Positions 34,855 through 42,883 of a DNA stretch of 64,000 nucleotides are shown piece by piece. The DNA is from Taibaiella sp. (GTDB taxonomy: Bacteria > Bacteroidota > Bacteroidia > Chitinophagales > Chitinophagaceae). The stretch's first letter is position 1. Each line of letters starts with the position of its first letter. The stretch covers positions 806,001 to 870,000 of the forward strand of contig JAHBTQ010000002.1 in the NCBI GenBank assembly GCA_019638495.1. Direction: 5' to 3'. The position numbers and the translations under genes were made by a program. The notes under the pieces are model-generated. The model ran no database searches. It was given only the letters and a program-made list of their open reading frames with translations, and had not been told where the DNA came from.

Positions 34855-35037
34855 TCAAACATTAGTCAACACATTATACGCCAAAAGAATCTGGTAATTG
34901 TAGGAATGGCAAGAACCAGTCATACCAATTGACTCTGGCCTGAAAACAATTACCGGCCGCGTATCTCTCCTCCTTCTCTGCCACTCATCAAAATACCGCC
35001 TCACCGCATCCGCATAATCAAACTCACCTTTTCGCAT
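34855..35037 (-). CDS. Small hypothetical protein
   Basis: 60 residues, basic (YFDEWQRRRRDTRPVIVFRP). Its start overlaps the end of the DUF3820-like gene by 14 bases in another frame, suggesting co-expression. No family recognised. Confidence 0.5.
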   Translation of the reverse strand: MRKGEFDYADAVRRYFDEWQRRRRDTRPVIVFRPESIGMTGSCHSYNYQILLAYNVLTNV

Positions 35038-35257
35038 CTCTCTCTATTTTATCCAGGTTCCTCGCTATATAATTCGCCACACTCTTATTACTACACCCCT
35101 CGCCACGCAGCCACAGCAAGTACTCCGCCGGCACATCCTTCATCCTCACACCCTTGTGCTTCCCAAACGGCATCAGATCATCATCCTCCAGGTACTTCCA
35201 TCCCCTCGGCTTCAGGTCCGGCAATTCCCTCCTACTATCCTGTTCCTCCCACGGCAT
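35024..35257 (-). CDS. DUF3820-like protein
   Basis: 77 residues. The core DDDLMPFGKHKGVRMKDVPA followed by EYLLWLRGEG fits the DUF3820 pattern (D..MPFGK.KG..l.dvP..YL.Wl). This domain is often found beside or fused to 3'-5' exonucleases. It lies one gene after a predicted RuvC-like nuclease, in keeping with a DNA-processing setting. Its own function is unproven. Confidence 0.75.
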   Translation of the reverse strand: MPWEEQDSRRELPDLKPRGWKYLEDDDLMPFGKHKGVRMKDVPAEYLLWLRGEGCSNKSVANYIARNLDKIERDAKR

Positions 35258-35260
35258 ACC

Positions 35261-35620
35261 CTATCGAAACATTTGCATAAAATTCCGTGCCGCAGCCTTC
35301 TGGTTAGCCTGCTCACTATAAAACACCTTCCTTTCCGCCTCCGTATCCCGTAGCACACGCAGCATATTCAGCACCGCAGCCGATCGCTTACACCTTAGCG
35401 CAGCCTCCATCTCATGCTGCCGGTAGTCCTCACCCAGAGCCCCGAATATTGGCGCCGCAGACGCAGCAAAGCTCGCCCGGTCCGCAGTCACCCTTTCCGT
35501 TTCCTCCAGCAGATCTATGTCCTGCACCATCTCCGCCATAAAACCGAATAGCAGCTCTATCCGCTGAGCCAGCAGCGCCACACGCTCCTCCTTACTCATT
35601 ATGTTTTTCACATTACCCAT
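35261..35620 (-). CDS. Hypothetical helical protein
   Basis: 119 residues, almost all helical, with RVALLAQRIELLFGFMAEMV and a basic C-terminal helix (EQANQKAAARNFMQMF). An in-frame ATG at 35599 is an alternative start. It sits between the RuvC-like and DUF3820-like genes with gaps of a few bases. No family recognised. Confidence 0.6.
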   Translation of the reverse strand: MGNVKNIMSKEERVALLAQRIELLFGFMAEMVQDIDLLEETERVTADRASFAASAAPIFGALGEDYRQHEMEAALRCKRSAAVLNMLRVLRDTEAERKVFYSEQANQKAAARNFMQMFR

Positions 35621-35634
35621 AACACAGTTTCATT

Positions 35635-36207
35635 TTACATTTTATACACCAGCATAGCCGCATCCCTCCCATGTACAGAAGTGATTCCCGTATACCCGGT
35701 AGTTCTCAAAAATTGTTCCTTGCTTAGTTTGGTGGCCCCCTTCACCGGGTGCACCATTTCGTATGGTATACCGTTCTCCTGCAGGTGGCTCTCCCACACA
35801 CTTGCATCCCGCTTCACAGATCCTGCGCCCTGCTGCCGTCTGGTGGCTGTGTCCTTCCCCTCGCCAAACCATTTCCGCTGCCGCGCATCCTCCACCCGCA
35901 CCGTCACGCGGTGGCCGGCTATCTTGTACTGCTTACATATCTCCATCGCCCGGGTGATTGTCGTGGTCGTTATCCAGTCAAACTTTCCCTTAGTGCTATT
36001 CCAGATAGCCAGTCCGGTCTTTACCCCACTATCCACCCCTATGAAGATGGTGCACGTGTCCTGGTTCCATCCGGTAAAGAATCGCCCGGTGTCCACCGGC
36101 TCATGTTCCTTCACCTTGGTACTGTCCTGCTTGCCATGGTCCATCACGCGCACCCTACCCGTCGCCTGCAGCCTTGCTATGTCCGCTTCTGTAAATCTTT
36201 TTCCCAT
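35635..36207 (-). CDS. RuvC-like Holliday-junction resolvase
   Basis: 190 residues. The RNase H-type fold is marked by FIGVDSGVKTGLAIWN (first Asp about 58), VTVRVEDARQRKW (Glu/Asp about 105-106), a Lys/Arg-rich loop (GAGSVKRDASVWESHL) and the C-terminal SVHGRDAAMLVY (final Asp). These acidic residues match the metal-binding set of RuvC and its phage relatives. It would cut branched DNA before packaging or during recombination. Confidence 0.8.
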   Translation of the reverse strand: MGKRFTEADIARLQATGRVRVMDHGKQDSTKVKEHEPVDTGRFFTGWNQDTCTIFIGVDSGVKTGLAIWNSTKGKFDWITTTTITRAMEICKQYKIAGHRVTVRVEDARQRKWFGEGKDTATRRQQGAGSVKRDASVWESHLQENGIPYEMVHPVKGATKLSKEQFLRTTGYTGITSVHGRDAAMLVYKM

Positions 36208-36248
36208 TCTCCTTTCTTGTCACCGTGAGTCCGCCGAACGGCACTTAC

Positions 36249-36473
36249 TCAATTCCATCCGGTATCGCCCTTACCATGGCCCCGCTGAACAATATTGGTA
36301 TCTGCTTTTTCATACCTAGTTTTATATTTGAAATTTCGCTTTAACTTACTCTTACCCTCCTCCCATCGCTCCACCAGCTCATCATCACTATAGTTCGGCA
36401 GTCGCTTCCGCAGCACATCACCCACAGTGCCACCCTCATCCATCAATCTCCTCACCCTTTCCTCCAACGTCAT
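36249..36473 (-). CDS. Small hypothetical protein
   Basis: 74 residues, basic, starting MTLEERVRRLMDEGG. The beginning resembles the start of the terminase product (MTLEERLEDIL) only in the first six residues. Its ATG overlaps the stop of the preceding 41-residue frame (ATGA). No family recognised. Confidence 0.5.
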   Translation of the reverse strand: MTLEERVRRLMDEGGTVGDVLRKRLPNYSDDELVERWEEGKSKLKRNFKYKTRYEKADTNIVQRGHGKGDTGWN

Positions 36474-36595
36474 ACATTTCCGATTGTCATCCTGAGCCCC
36501 GCCGAAGGACGCTCCCCGCTCCCTTTCTCGCTCTCACCTATGCCTCCTTCCTCCATCACACGCCTCACGTGGTTCACATACTCGCTCCGCGTCAT
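36470..36595 (-). CDS. Tiny hypothetical protein (41 residues), tail derived from repeats
   Basis: Start MTRSEYVNHVRRVMEEGG, then ESEKGSGERPSAGLRMTIG. The last part is encoded by two dispersed repeats: a GA-rich unit and a copy of the GTCATCCTGAGC...CGAAGGA repeat (36485-36510). The stop overlaps the next start. It may be real but shortened or extended by repeat insertion. Confidence 0.4.
   Translation of the reverse strand: MTRSEYVNHVRRVMEEGGIGESEKGSGERPSAGLRMTIGNV
36485..36510. repeat. Dispersed TGTCATCCTGAGC...CGAAGGA repeat
   Basis: Reads TGTCATCCTGAGC, CCCGC, CGAAGGA. Variants lie at 16666-16690, 20051-20074, 33067-33089, 37617-37637 (inside the methyltransferase end) and 51397-51418. 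Similar text is, to my knowledge, common in Bacteroidota chromosomes. Confidence 0.75.
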
Positions 36596-36644
36596 TGCCG
36601 AATTATCACATTGTCAATTTGCCGAATTATCATCTCACTCTCAC

Positions 36645-37385
36645 CTACGCTGCCTTCCTTTGTCTGTTCGCCACCCGCTTACCCTCCAGGTATGCCATAG
36701 ACACTCTCCTTTCAAACCGTCTCCATGGCCTCGCTCCCTTCAGGTCTATCGGCCTCTCATCATAGGCCATCACCAGCTCATATCCCTCCTTTACCTGTTC
36801 ATAAATACCCACATCATATTTCAACCTTTCCAGCGCATTAATGATTGTTGTGTGATCATATCGGTGCCCCCACAGCTCACCCGCACGCCGGTAACTGCTA
36901 CCCCAGCTCATCATCAATTTCCACACTATCCAGCGCACATACTTCACCTCAAAGTATTTTCCCGGAGCCCTCAGATTCTCCTCCGTCACCCCAAAGAATG
37001 CACACAGCCTCTCCGTCACCACCTTTAGGTCACCAGCCGCTATCCGTTTGTTCACCCCCATAGCGCTCAATGCCAGCTTCCCATTTTCCCGCCGAGCCGC
37101 ACGTTGCGCCTCCACCTTACGCTCATACTCCATCCGCTCCCTGCATTTGAAGTTGCAGTACTTTTTGCCAGATGCAGTCACCACAAACTCCACCCCACAG
37201 CACAGGCACTTACGCATTACCACCACCTTCCGCTTCACTACCGGCACATACCCATCCTTTCTCAATGCGTTAGAACATGCCCTGCTACAGCATCGCTGTT
37301 TTACAAAGTTTGTCTTAAACTCCCGGCCACATTCCCGCCACGCACACACACTAGCCTCCCGCCTTTGCCACTTACGCTTCATCAC
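36645..37385 (-). CDS. Zinc-finger protein with DnaA domain IV-like DNA-binding part
   Basis: 246 residues. Two N-terminal Cys clusters (CAWRECGREF with CCSRAC; then CLCCGVEF with YCNFKC) form MYM/FCS-like zinc fingers. The centre (about 125-190) runs VTERLCAFFGVTEENLRAPG, then VKYVRWIVWKLMM and GHRYDHTTIINALERLK. The last part matches the DnaA C-terminal signature (gRDHsTVl.A...i), here YDHTTIINA. No AAA+ domain is present. A role in marking the phage origin or loading replication proteins is inferred. Confidence 0.7.
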   Translation of the reverse strand: MMKRKWQRREASVCAWRECGREFKTNFVKQRCCSRACSNALRKDGYVPVVKRKVVVMRKCLCCGVEFVVTASGKKYCNFKCRERMEYERKVEAQRAARRENGKLALSAMGVNKRIAAGDLKVVTERLCAFFGVTEENLRAPGKYFEVKYVRWIVWKLMMSWGSSYRRAGELWGHRYDHTTIINALERLKYDVGIYEQVKEGYELVMAYDERPIDLKGARPWRRFERRVSMAYLEGKRVANRQRKAA

Positions 37386-37586
37386 TCAGTTTTCCTTCAG
37401 TTCATGAATATCCTTTACCCGCATACAAGCAATATCCCGCAGCCTCCTCAGCGCATCATGAGCACGCACCGCCTGGTCCTTACCCATCACCTTAAAGTCC
37501 CCTGCTACTATCGCCTCCTTCACCTCCTCATACAGCGCCCCTATCTCATCTATCTGCCCCTCAAACTCCCTTTCCTGCGTCGTCAT
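37386..37586 (-). CDS. Small helical hypothetical protein
   Basis: 66 residues, fully helical and charged (EIGALYEEVKEAIVAGDFKV). It follows the methyltransferase gene by two bases and is followed directly by the zinc-finger protein. No family recognised. Confidence 0.6.
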   Translation of the reverse strand: MTTQEREFEGQIDEIGALYEEVKEAIVAGDFKVMGKDQAVRAHDALRRLRDIACMRVKDIHELKEN

Positions 37587-37587
37587 G

Positions 37588-39615
37588 TCACGCTACTTTT
37601 TGAAAATGAATATCGTCTTGAGCCCCGTCGAAGGACCACCCCTTGTTAACCATTGCTATCGCCCAGCACTTCACCACCACCGGCACCACGCTGTTACCTA
37701 TAAACTTCTTCTGGTCCTGTTGGCTCCCCTCCAGTTTGAAAGCATTTGGAAAACCCTGAATCCTCAGCAGCTCCACCACCTTCAGCATACGCATCTTTAT
37801 GTCCACAATGTGATACAGCACCATAAACTCCTTGATCTTCCGCATGCACGCACTGTCATGCTCGTCGATACGCACCGCTATATCACCCTCCTCGCTCACC
37901 ACCACATACAGTGGCGCCTTGTCCTGCCGGGCCACTATTACAGGGCATGGAGCGTCAGCGCTCGTACTATGCCCTCCATGGCTCGGGTTCACTATGTATT
38001 GATACTTCCTGTTTGCCGTTATCGTGTTCAGAGGTTCCTCCACGCTGCTCGGTGCGTTATCATAATTGGTGTTCATGATAAACGGCTCCGCAGTCACAAG
38101 GTTTGTCTTAGGTATAGTTGTCAGACTGCCACACGGAGAATCCACAGAGTTTACAAATGGTTCTCTGCTGAAGTCCCTCATGATGAAATGTTCAGCCTGC
38201 ACCACTGCCAGCCTATCAGCAACCGTTACGGTAGGTGCCGGCGCATCTGTGCCAGAGTTTACACCATTCCCGTTATAGCAGGTGATAAAGTTTGCACTCA
38301 CTACGTCCTGGTTACCGCCCGTACCCGTTATAGTCCGTGCCGGTCCATCTATGTCTACCACACGCCCTTCTGGTTTACCGCTATTGCGCTGAGCTATAAA
38401 CTGTGCGCTCACAACACTCTGGTTGGCACTAGTAGTAATTGTTCCCGCTGGACCGGTTACCGGTATGTTCTTACCATCTGGCTTCCCGCTGAAGTGCTTG
38501 CTAATAAAAGTTACACCCAGCCTGTTTTGAGCAGCTACCACCGGGCACGGCTCGTCAACACTTGGTGGATGGTGCACACCCTTCCGGCTTGTACTGTTAT
38601 ACTTTAGTAGAAATGCTTCCTTTCCACCGGCCACATACTTCACCAGTCCCGCATAGATCCGCTCCAGCGTCTTTTCGCTCAGTGGCTTCTCCCGGTCAAA
38701 AATGCTCTTCCCCTCATCCTTCAGATCCAGCACATCCTTCACAGCCTTCCATGGTTTCAGTTCCTTCATATCAAAGAAGGAAGCCTGCTGCATTTCTCCT
38801 TTCTTACTACTTACGACTTTTGACTTACGACTTTTAGCGTGCGTAGGCTCCGGCCAGTGTATCGTCAGCCCATGCTTCGCAAAGCATCCAAATAGCCTGT
38901 TCCTGCTGGTGTATGCCCCAAAGTCCGCACTGTTCAGCTCCCTCCACTCATTGTGGTAACCCAGGCCGTCCACCTCATTGCACCACGCCATAAAGTCCGT
39001 ACCATTCCGCCTGCTCATCGGCTTCCCATTCTCGTCCAGTGGTCCCCAGCTCATAAACTCCACCACGTTCTCTATCTGTATGTAGTCCGGCCGCAGCAGT
39101 TGTATGTAGCTATCACCATCCACGTACTCACCAGTCGCCGCATCCCAGTGCATATACAAGCTATGCGCCAGCGTCCTGCTATCCGCATCCCGTGGCTGGC
39201 CACCCTTCGCCTTGCTAAAGTTGGTACACTCCAGGCTCGCCCACAGCACCACCTTAGCTTCCGGATATAGCATCCGGTAGTGATCCAGTAGCTTCACCAG
39301 GCATTGCAGGTCCAGCGTCCTTATGTCCTCCTCAAAGTGTGCTATGTGCGGGTAGTTTGCCCAGTGGCTCTTTATGGCCAGGTAGTCATGATTCACGCAT
39401 GCTATCACTAGAGCCTCACCATTAGTCATTTCAAAGCCAGTGCTGGTACCACCCGCCCCGCAGAAGAGATCCACCACCAGGAGCTTCGGTGCCCGTTCAC
39501 GTGGAACAATCCCCGCTATCACATCATCAATGTTATGTGGCCCCACACAAAACTGGCTCACCTCATCCCGGCTTATCTTCTTCAGCCGCTTCGTTTTCAA
39601 CTTGCATACACTCAT
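37588..39615 (-). CDS. DNA (cytosine-5) methyltransferase with seven repeat modules in the target region
   Basis: 675 residues. Motif I is DLFCGAGGTSTGFE (49-62); the catalytic Cys130 lies in SLECTNFSKAKGG, where the usual PPC reads LEC. Motif VI is IENV (181-184), motif VIII SRNRLFG (237-243) and motif X FIGNSVVPVV (about 640). Between VIII and X, residues about 335-575 hold seven imperfect modules of about 30-37 residues with a shared V..P..TIT or equivalent core. The last codons (WSFDGAQDD) come from a dispersed repeat. It probably protects phage DNA from host restriction. Confidence 0.88.
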   Translation of the reverse strand: MSVCKLKTKRLKKISRDEVSQFCVGPHNIDDVIAGIVPRERAPKLLVVDLFCGAGGTSTGFEMTNGEALVIACVNHDYLAIKSHWANYPHIAHFEEDIRTLDLQCLVKLLDHYRMLYPEAKVVLWASLECTNFSKAKGGQPRDADSRTLAHSLYMHWDAATGEYVDGDSYIQLLRPDYIQIENVVEFMSWGPLDENGKPMSRRNGTDFMAWCNEVDGLGYHNEWRELNSADFGAYTSRNRLFGCFAKHGLTIHWPEPTHAKSRKSKVVSSKKGEMQQASFFDMKELKPWKAVKDVLDLKDEGKSIFDREKPLSEKTLERIYAGLVKYVAGGKEAFLLKYNSTSRKGVHHPPSVDEPCPVVAAQNRLGVTFISKHFSGKPDGKNIPVTGPAGTITTSANQSVVSAQFIAQRNSGKPEGRVVDIDGPARTITGTGGNQDVVSANFITCYNGNGVNSGTDAPAPTVTVADRLAVVQAEHFIMRDFSREPFVNSVDSPCGSLTTIPKTNLVTAEPFIMNTNYDNAPSSVEEPLNTITANRKYQYIVNPSHGGHSTSADAPCPVIVARQDKAPLYVVVSEEGDIAVRIDEHDSACMRKIKEFMVLYHIVDIKMRMLKVVELLRIQGFPNAFKLEGSQQDQKKFIGNSVVPVVVKCWAIAMVNKGWSFDGAQDDIHFQKVA

Positions 39616-39893
39616 GCGTCCTTATATTTTTCCTTTACAGATAAATGCCCATTGTTACTATACTCAGCCACCGGCCTCCGGATCTTTCGCTGGTCACTAC
39701 CGGTATCCTGTATAAACCCACTACCAGCACCGCCATGCTTGTCAATAAAATCCGTCTCAGCCTTAGCAGAATTAATGATCACTTGCCCCAGCTCAGCCAC
39801 TGCCTTCGCCTGCGGCACATCAATCTTCCCCTTCTTTAGCAATTCTATTGCGTCAAACAAGCTCTCACGCAAATCAGTTATCGTCCGTCCCAT
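39612..39893 (-). CDS. Small conserved phage protein
   Basis: 93 residues. The helical N-terminal part (TDLRESLFDAIELLKKGKID, then AKAVAELGQVIINSAKAETD) resembles a small protein common near replication and nuclease genes of Bacteroidota phages. Function unknown. It overlaps the HNH gene by 20 bases and the methyltransferase start by four. Confidence 0.65.
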   Translation of the reverse strand: MGRTITDLRESLFDAIELLKKGKIDVPQAKAVAELGQVIINSAKAETDFIDKHGGAGSGFIQDTGSDQRKIRRPVAEYSNNGHLSVKEKYKDA

Positions 39894-40539
39894 TTTTTGT
39901 TCTCTTGTTTATTTGCCTTCTCAGCACCCCCATCAATTGCACGCTCTTTTGCACCTCCGGAGGGTAATTGTGAACCGTATTCCTGGCCATATTCTCCACC
40001 CTGTTTATCAGCTCCCAGTTATCCGGGTTCACATCAAGCGTGTCAGTACCCTTACACACTAGTATCAATCCATCAGGTATTTTGCCATACCTTTTCTCCC
40101 ATTCTACTCGGTGGAGCGGCCTCCATTCAGCCAGCCCTATCCTCACAAACTTGTATTTCCTGCCACACTTGTCCGCTCTTATACTCACATCACCATCTCC
40201 CCTCGTATTGTGTGGCAGTTGTCCGCTCTTAAATTGCGTCTTTCTCACCCGTTCCATTGCATCCTCACCCATCCACTCTGCCATGCTCCGCCCCTTATTA
40301 ACAGGCACATTCCCCTTTTCATATCGGTGACACCTGCCACCCTCCTGTAGGTTTTTGATTGTTTTTTGCTGCATCACAGCAATGTGCTCAGCTATCTTCT
40401 TCAGTCCCATTTTGTTAGCCTGCTGGTATGTAGGCCCCACCTCCCTGCCAACCCGTGCTGCAGTCACCTCAGTAGCTTCATAAGGATAAAACTCCCGCAA
40501 TAACCTCTGCTCCTCGTCACTCCACCTCTTCCCCGCCAT
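39874..40539 (-). CDS. HNH endonuclease with SANT/Myb-like N-terminal domain
   Basis: 221 residues. The N-terminal about 50 residues (RWSDEEQRLLREFYP...) form a SANT/Myb-like DNA-binding helix set. The HNH core is LHRVEWEKRYGKIPDGLILV followed by DVNPDNWELI (His in LHR, Asn in NPDNWELI). This architecture is typical of free-standing phage homing-type nucleases. It overlaps both neighbours slightly, so it looks settled in the operon rather than a recent insertion. Confidence 0.8.
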   Translation of the reverse strand: MAGKRWSDEEQRLLREFYPYEATEVTAARVGREVGPTYQQANKMGLKKIAEHIAVMQQKTIKNLQEGGRCHRYEKGNVPVNKGRSMAEWMGEDAMERVRKTQFKSGQLPHNTRGDGDVSIRADKCGRKYKFVRIGLAEWRPLHRVEWEKRYGKIPDGLILVCKGTDTLDVNPDNWELINRVENMARNTVHNYPPEVQKSVQLMGVLRRQINKRTKNGTDDN

Positions 40540-40717
40540 TTGTCTCCACTACTTTCATCTTCAGCTCAGGTTGCATCAGGCATCCCTCATTCTTTTCCAC
40601 CAGCTTTATCAGCTTCATACCTGTCTTCAGGGCCTGCCTGTTGCTACCAGCGTCCATATACTTCTTGTACATATCCACCAGGTACTCCAGTTGCTCTATG
40701 AAATGCTTGTTCACCAT
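40517..40717 (-). CDS. Small hypothetical protein
   Basis: 66 residues with a helical core (FIEQLEYLVDMYKKYMDAG) and an acidic tail. Its end overlaps the HNH start by 23 bases. No family recognised. Confidence 0.55.
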   Translation of the reverse strand: MVNKHFIEQLEYLVDMYKKYMDAGSNRQALKTGMKLIKLVEKNEGCLMQPELKMKVVETNGGEEVE

Positions 40718-40723
40718 GGTTCC

Positions 40724-41350
40724 CTACTTTTCCCCCTTTCCCTTAGTTTCACTAAACTGGTCCACGATAGTTTTTATGCCCTTCTTCGCATCATCCACCG
40801 CATTCGCCACGCTCAGGTTTATCATTTTCACCATTTGCCCCCGCAGCAGCGCACCATCCGCCGGGCTCAGGTTATACTTAAATATCATCTCCTCCACCAG
40901 CCGCTCTATCCCCTGCCTGAATTGGTGCGTTATATCCTTAGAGTATTGCAGAAACAGCATCTTTACCACATCCGTAGGTATCACACTCCCCTCAGCCTTG
41001 TCCGCCTTTATTGTTACGTATCGCTCCTGCTGCTTCTTTATCGCAATGTCCAGCAGTTGCTCCTGCACATCCAGTTGTGCCCGGCTCACCACAGCAGATG
41101 CTTCATTCTTCCGCTCCTCCCGGGTCCCCGGCCTGGTTACCGCCACCGGTACCCCATCACCCACCGGCGCCACACGTTCCCTGTCAGAGATAAACCGTGC
41201 GTTTACAGGATCGTTGTCATCAAAAAACTCCTCGCCACCCTTATTGGTCACCACCAGCTTGCCACGCTTCACCCAGTTACCTATGTCCCCGCTCCTGTTT
41301 GCCGGCACATGGCACCTCACCATCAGTTCTTTCCTCGTCAGCAGCCCCAT
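40724..41350 (-). CDS. DNA-binding protein with Nu1-like N terminus (candidate small terminase)
   Basis: 208 residues. The start LLTRKELMVRCHVPANRSGD leading to IGNWVKRGKLVV looks like a winged helix of the Nu1/MerR-like type (helix, then W..RGKL). The rest is helical (VQEQLLDIAIKKQQE), which would suit oligomerisation. A small terminase has not otherwise been found, so this is the best candidate, although it lies 9 kb upstream of the large subunit. It could also be a replication DNA-binding protein. Confidence 0.45.
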   Translation of the reverse strand: MGLLTRKELMVRCHVPANRSGDIGNWVKRGKLVVTNKGGEEFFDDNDPVNARFISDRERVAPVGDGVPVAVTRPGTREERKNEASAVVSRAQLDVQEQLLDIAIKKQQERYVTIKADKAEGSVIPTDVVKMLFLQYSKDITHQFRQGIERLVEEMIFKYNLSPADGALLRGQMVKMINLSVANAVDDAKKGIKTIVDQFSETKGKGEK

Positions 41351-41368
41351 CCCTATATATAACCAGTC

Positions 41369-41770
41369 CTACTTTTTACCACGCTTGCTCCTGTAGCTAC
41401 CCAGCGCCAGGCCCTTATTCACTTTTGCCTCCACAAGAGTGATACCACGTTTCCTATACTCCACCATTTCTGTCTTGTCCGTTTTCTCCTTCCTTGCCTT
41501 TATCATCATCAGGTAATACAGGTCACGGCTAGGTACTGTTTTCACGTGTGCCACCGGTGCATACAGCTCATTGTACATCTTCTCAGCTACCACCACCTCC
41601 TCCGGAGAAAACAGCCCGGTTAAGAACAGTGGGTGTTTCATCACGTCTTCATGCGTCATCTCCTTCTCAGAGCTCACCACCACTACCTCTGTCGTCTCCT
41701 CGTACAATCGCAGCGCCCTACCCACAGAACCCGCACCAATCATACCAATTTGCAATTTTTTATCATCCAT
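41369..41770 (-). CDS. Hypothetical protein
   Basis: From the ATG at 41770 the product has 133 residues: a Gly-rich start (LQIGMIGAGSVGRALRLYEE), a helical middle (EEVVVAEKMYNELYA) and a basic tail (YRKRGITLVEAKVNKG). The upstream ATG at 41803 would read through a repeat-bearing region and is less likely. No family recognised. Confidence 0.55.
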   Translation of the reverse strand: MDDKKLQIGMIGAGSVGRALRLYEETTEVVVVSSEKEMTHEDVMKHPLFLTGLFSPEEVVVAEKMYNELYAPVAHVKTVPSRDLYYLMMIKARKEKTDKTEMVEYRKRGITLVEAKVNKGLALGSYRSKRGKK

Positions 41771-41938
41771 TTTCCCACTTTTTACGACACCAAAAAACGA
41801 CACTCACCCCTCCCCACGACAATTCCACGACAAACCCGAAAATCAGAGTGCGCACATAAAAGGACGCGGCATTTCATATTTTGCATGCTATGGTGGATTT
41901 TTCCACAGTACCTTTCCATTTTTTGGAATTTTCCAATT
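41771..41938. promoter_or_regulatory. Gene gap with short repeats and palindromes, possible origin or operator
   Basis: Within 168 bases there are four ACGACA copies (41784, 41797, 41816, 41827), the palindrome-like TGGATTTTTCCA and TTGGAATTTTCCAA, and an AT-rich stretch. It is the largest gap in the replication gene block, next to predicted replication proteins. Confidence 0.35.
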
Positions 41939-42883
41939 TTAGGATTTAATTCCACTATATGAATCATATTCCGCAATGCGGAAGATATGCCTTACACCAT
42001 ACATACTCAACGCTTCAAAAAACTCCAAATACACTGTCTTCCTCATCAATGTAACAAGCGCCATCCACTCATCCTTCGGCATGTACCCGGTGTCTTTATA
42101 CTCATCATAGACTTTCACCAAAGCCATCCTTTCATACCGCTCGCTGACACTCTTAGCTTTGTAGTAGCTTTTAGCGTACCTCATCCTCTCTAACACAGCC
42201 CTGTGAAACATCTCGTACCAGCCACTTCTGGTCCACTCAGCTGCGCCTATTCGCTTCAGATATCTCCATACAGGCATATACACAAACACAAACTCACTCA
42301 TACCTTGCAGCCACATCTCGTAGTGGCCTTGTATCATCGCCTGTAGGTCTTTCTCTTCCAGTTCCATCGGCTGCACCACAACCTTCTGCTCAGCAGCAGC
42401 TTCCTTTATTTGAGCCCCATAGCGCCTATACAGCGTCCGCTTGTACCCCATGTATGCATTCAGCACACATCCCAAATACTCCGCGTTCAGCTCCCGGTTA
42501 TAGTGCTTGTATACCTCCCCGTACTCTCCCTGGTGATTCAGGTAAAATGCATGCTTCACCTCGTTCATCGTCAGCTCTCTGTATCGCTCACTGGTGACTA
42601 GAAACATCTTCAACACCTCCACCTGCACCTTAAGCAACTCACCCTCATGCAGCAGCGCACCCGTCAACACCTTTACCACCTTCAGCGCATCAATCAGCGC
42701 ATTATGCATCTCGTCATCACTCAACCACTTGAGCTTCGGTGAACTCAGTTCGTTCACCACTACCAGGCGCTCCCCCACGCTTAAGCCCGTCAAGGTCGCC
42801 AATCGTTCCGCCCCTGGTCCCAGTCTTGCCAGCATTGCCTGCTGTCTGTCCATTGCCTGCACTACCATTCCTCGCTGTTCCAT
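41939..42883 (-). CDS. Hypothetical replication-block protein
   Basis: 314 residues, largely helical. The N-terminal region (VGERLVVVNELSSPKLKWLS) and the central NEVKHAFYLNHQGEYGEVY followed by HYNRELNAEYLGCVLNAY look like a conserved fold. I associate similar text with Bacteroidota phage replication regions but cannot name a family. Its first 167 bases overlap the end of the upstream gene in another frame. A later start would shorten the conserved-looking part. Confidence 0.65.
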   Translation of the reverse strand: MEQRGMVVQAMDRQQAMLARLGPGAERLATLTGLSVGERLVVVNELSSPKLKWLSDDEMHNALIDALKVVKVLTGALLHEGELLKVQVEVLKMFLVTSERYRELTMNEVKHAFYLNHQGEYGEVYKHYNRELNAEYLGCVLNAYMGYKRTLYRRYGAQIKEAAAEQKVVVQPMELEEKDLQAMIQGHYEMWLQGMSEFVFVYMPVWRYLKRIGAAEWTRSGWYEMFHRAVLERMRYAKSYYKAKSVSERYERMALVKVYDEYKDTGYMPKDEWMALVTLMRKTVYLEFFEALSMYGVRHIFRIAEYDSYSGIKS

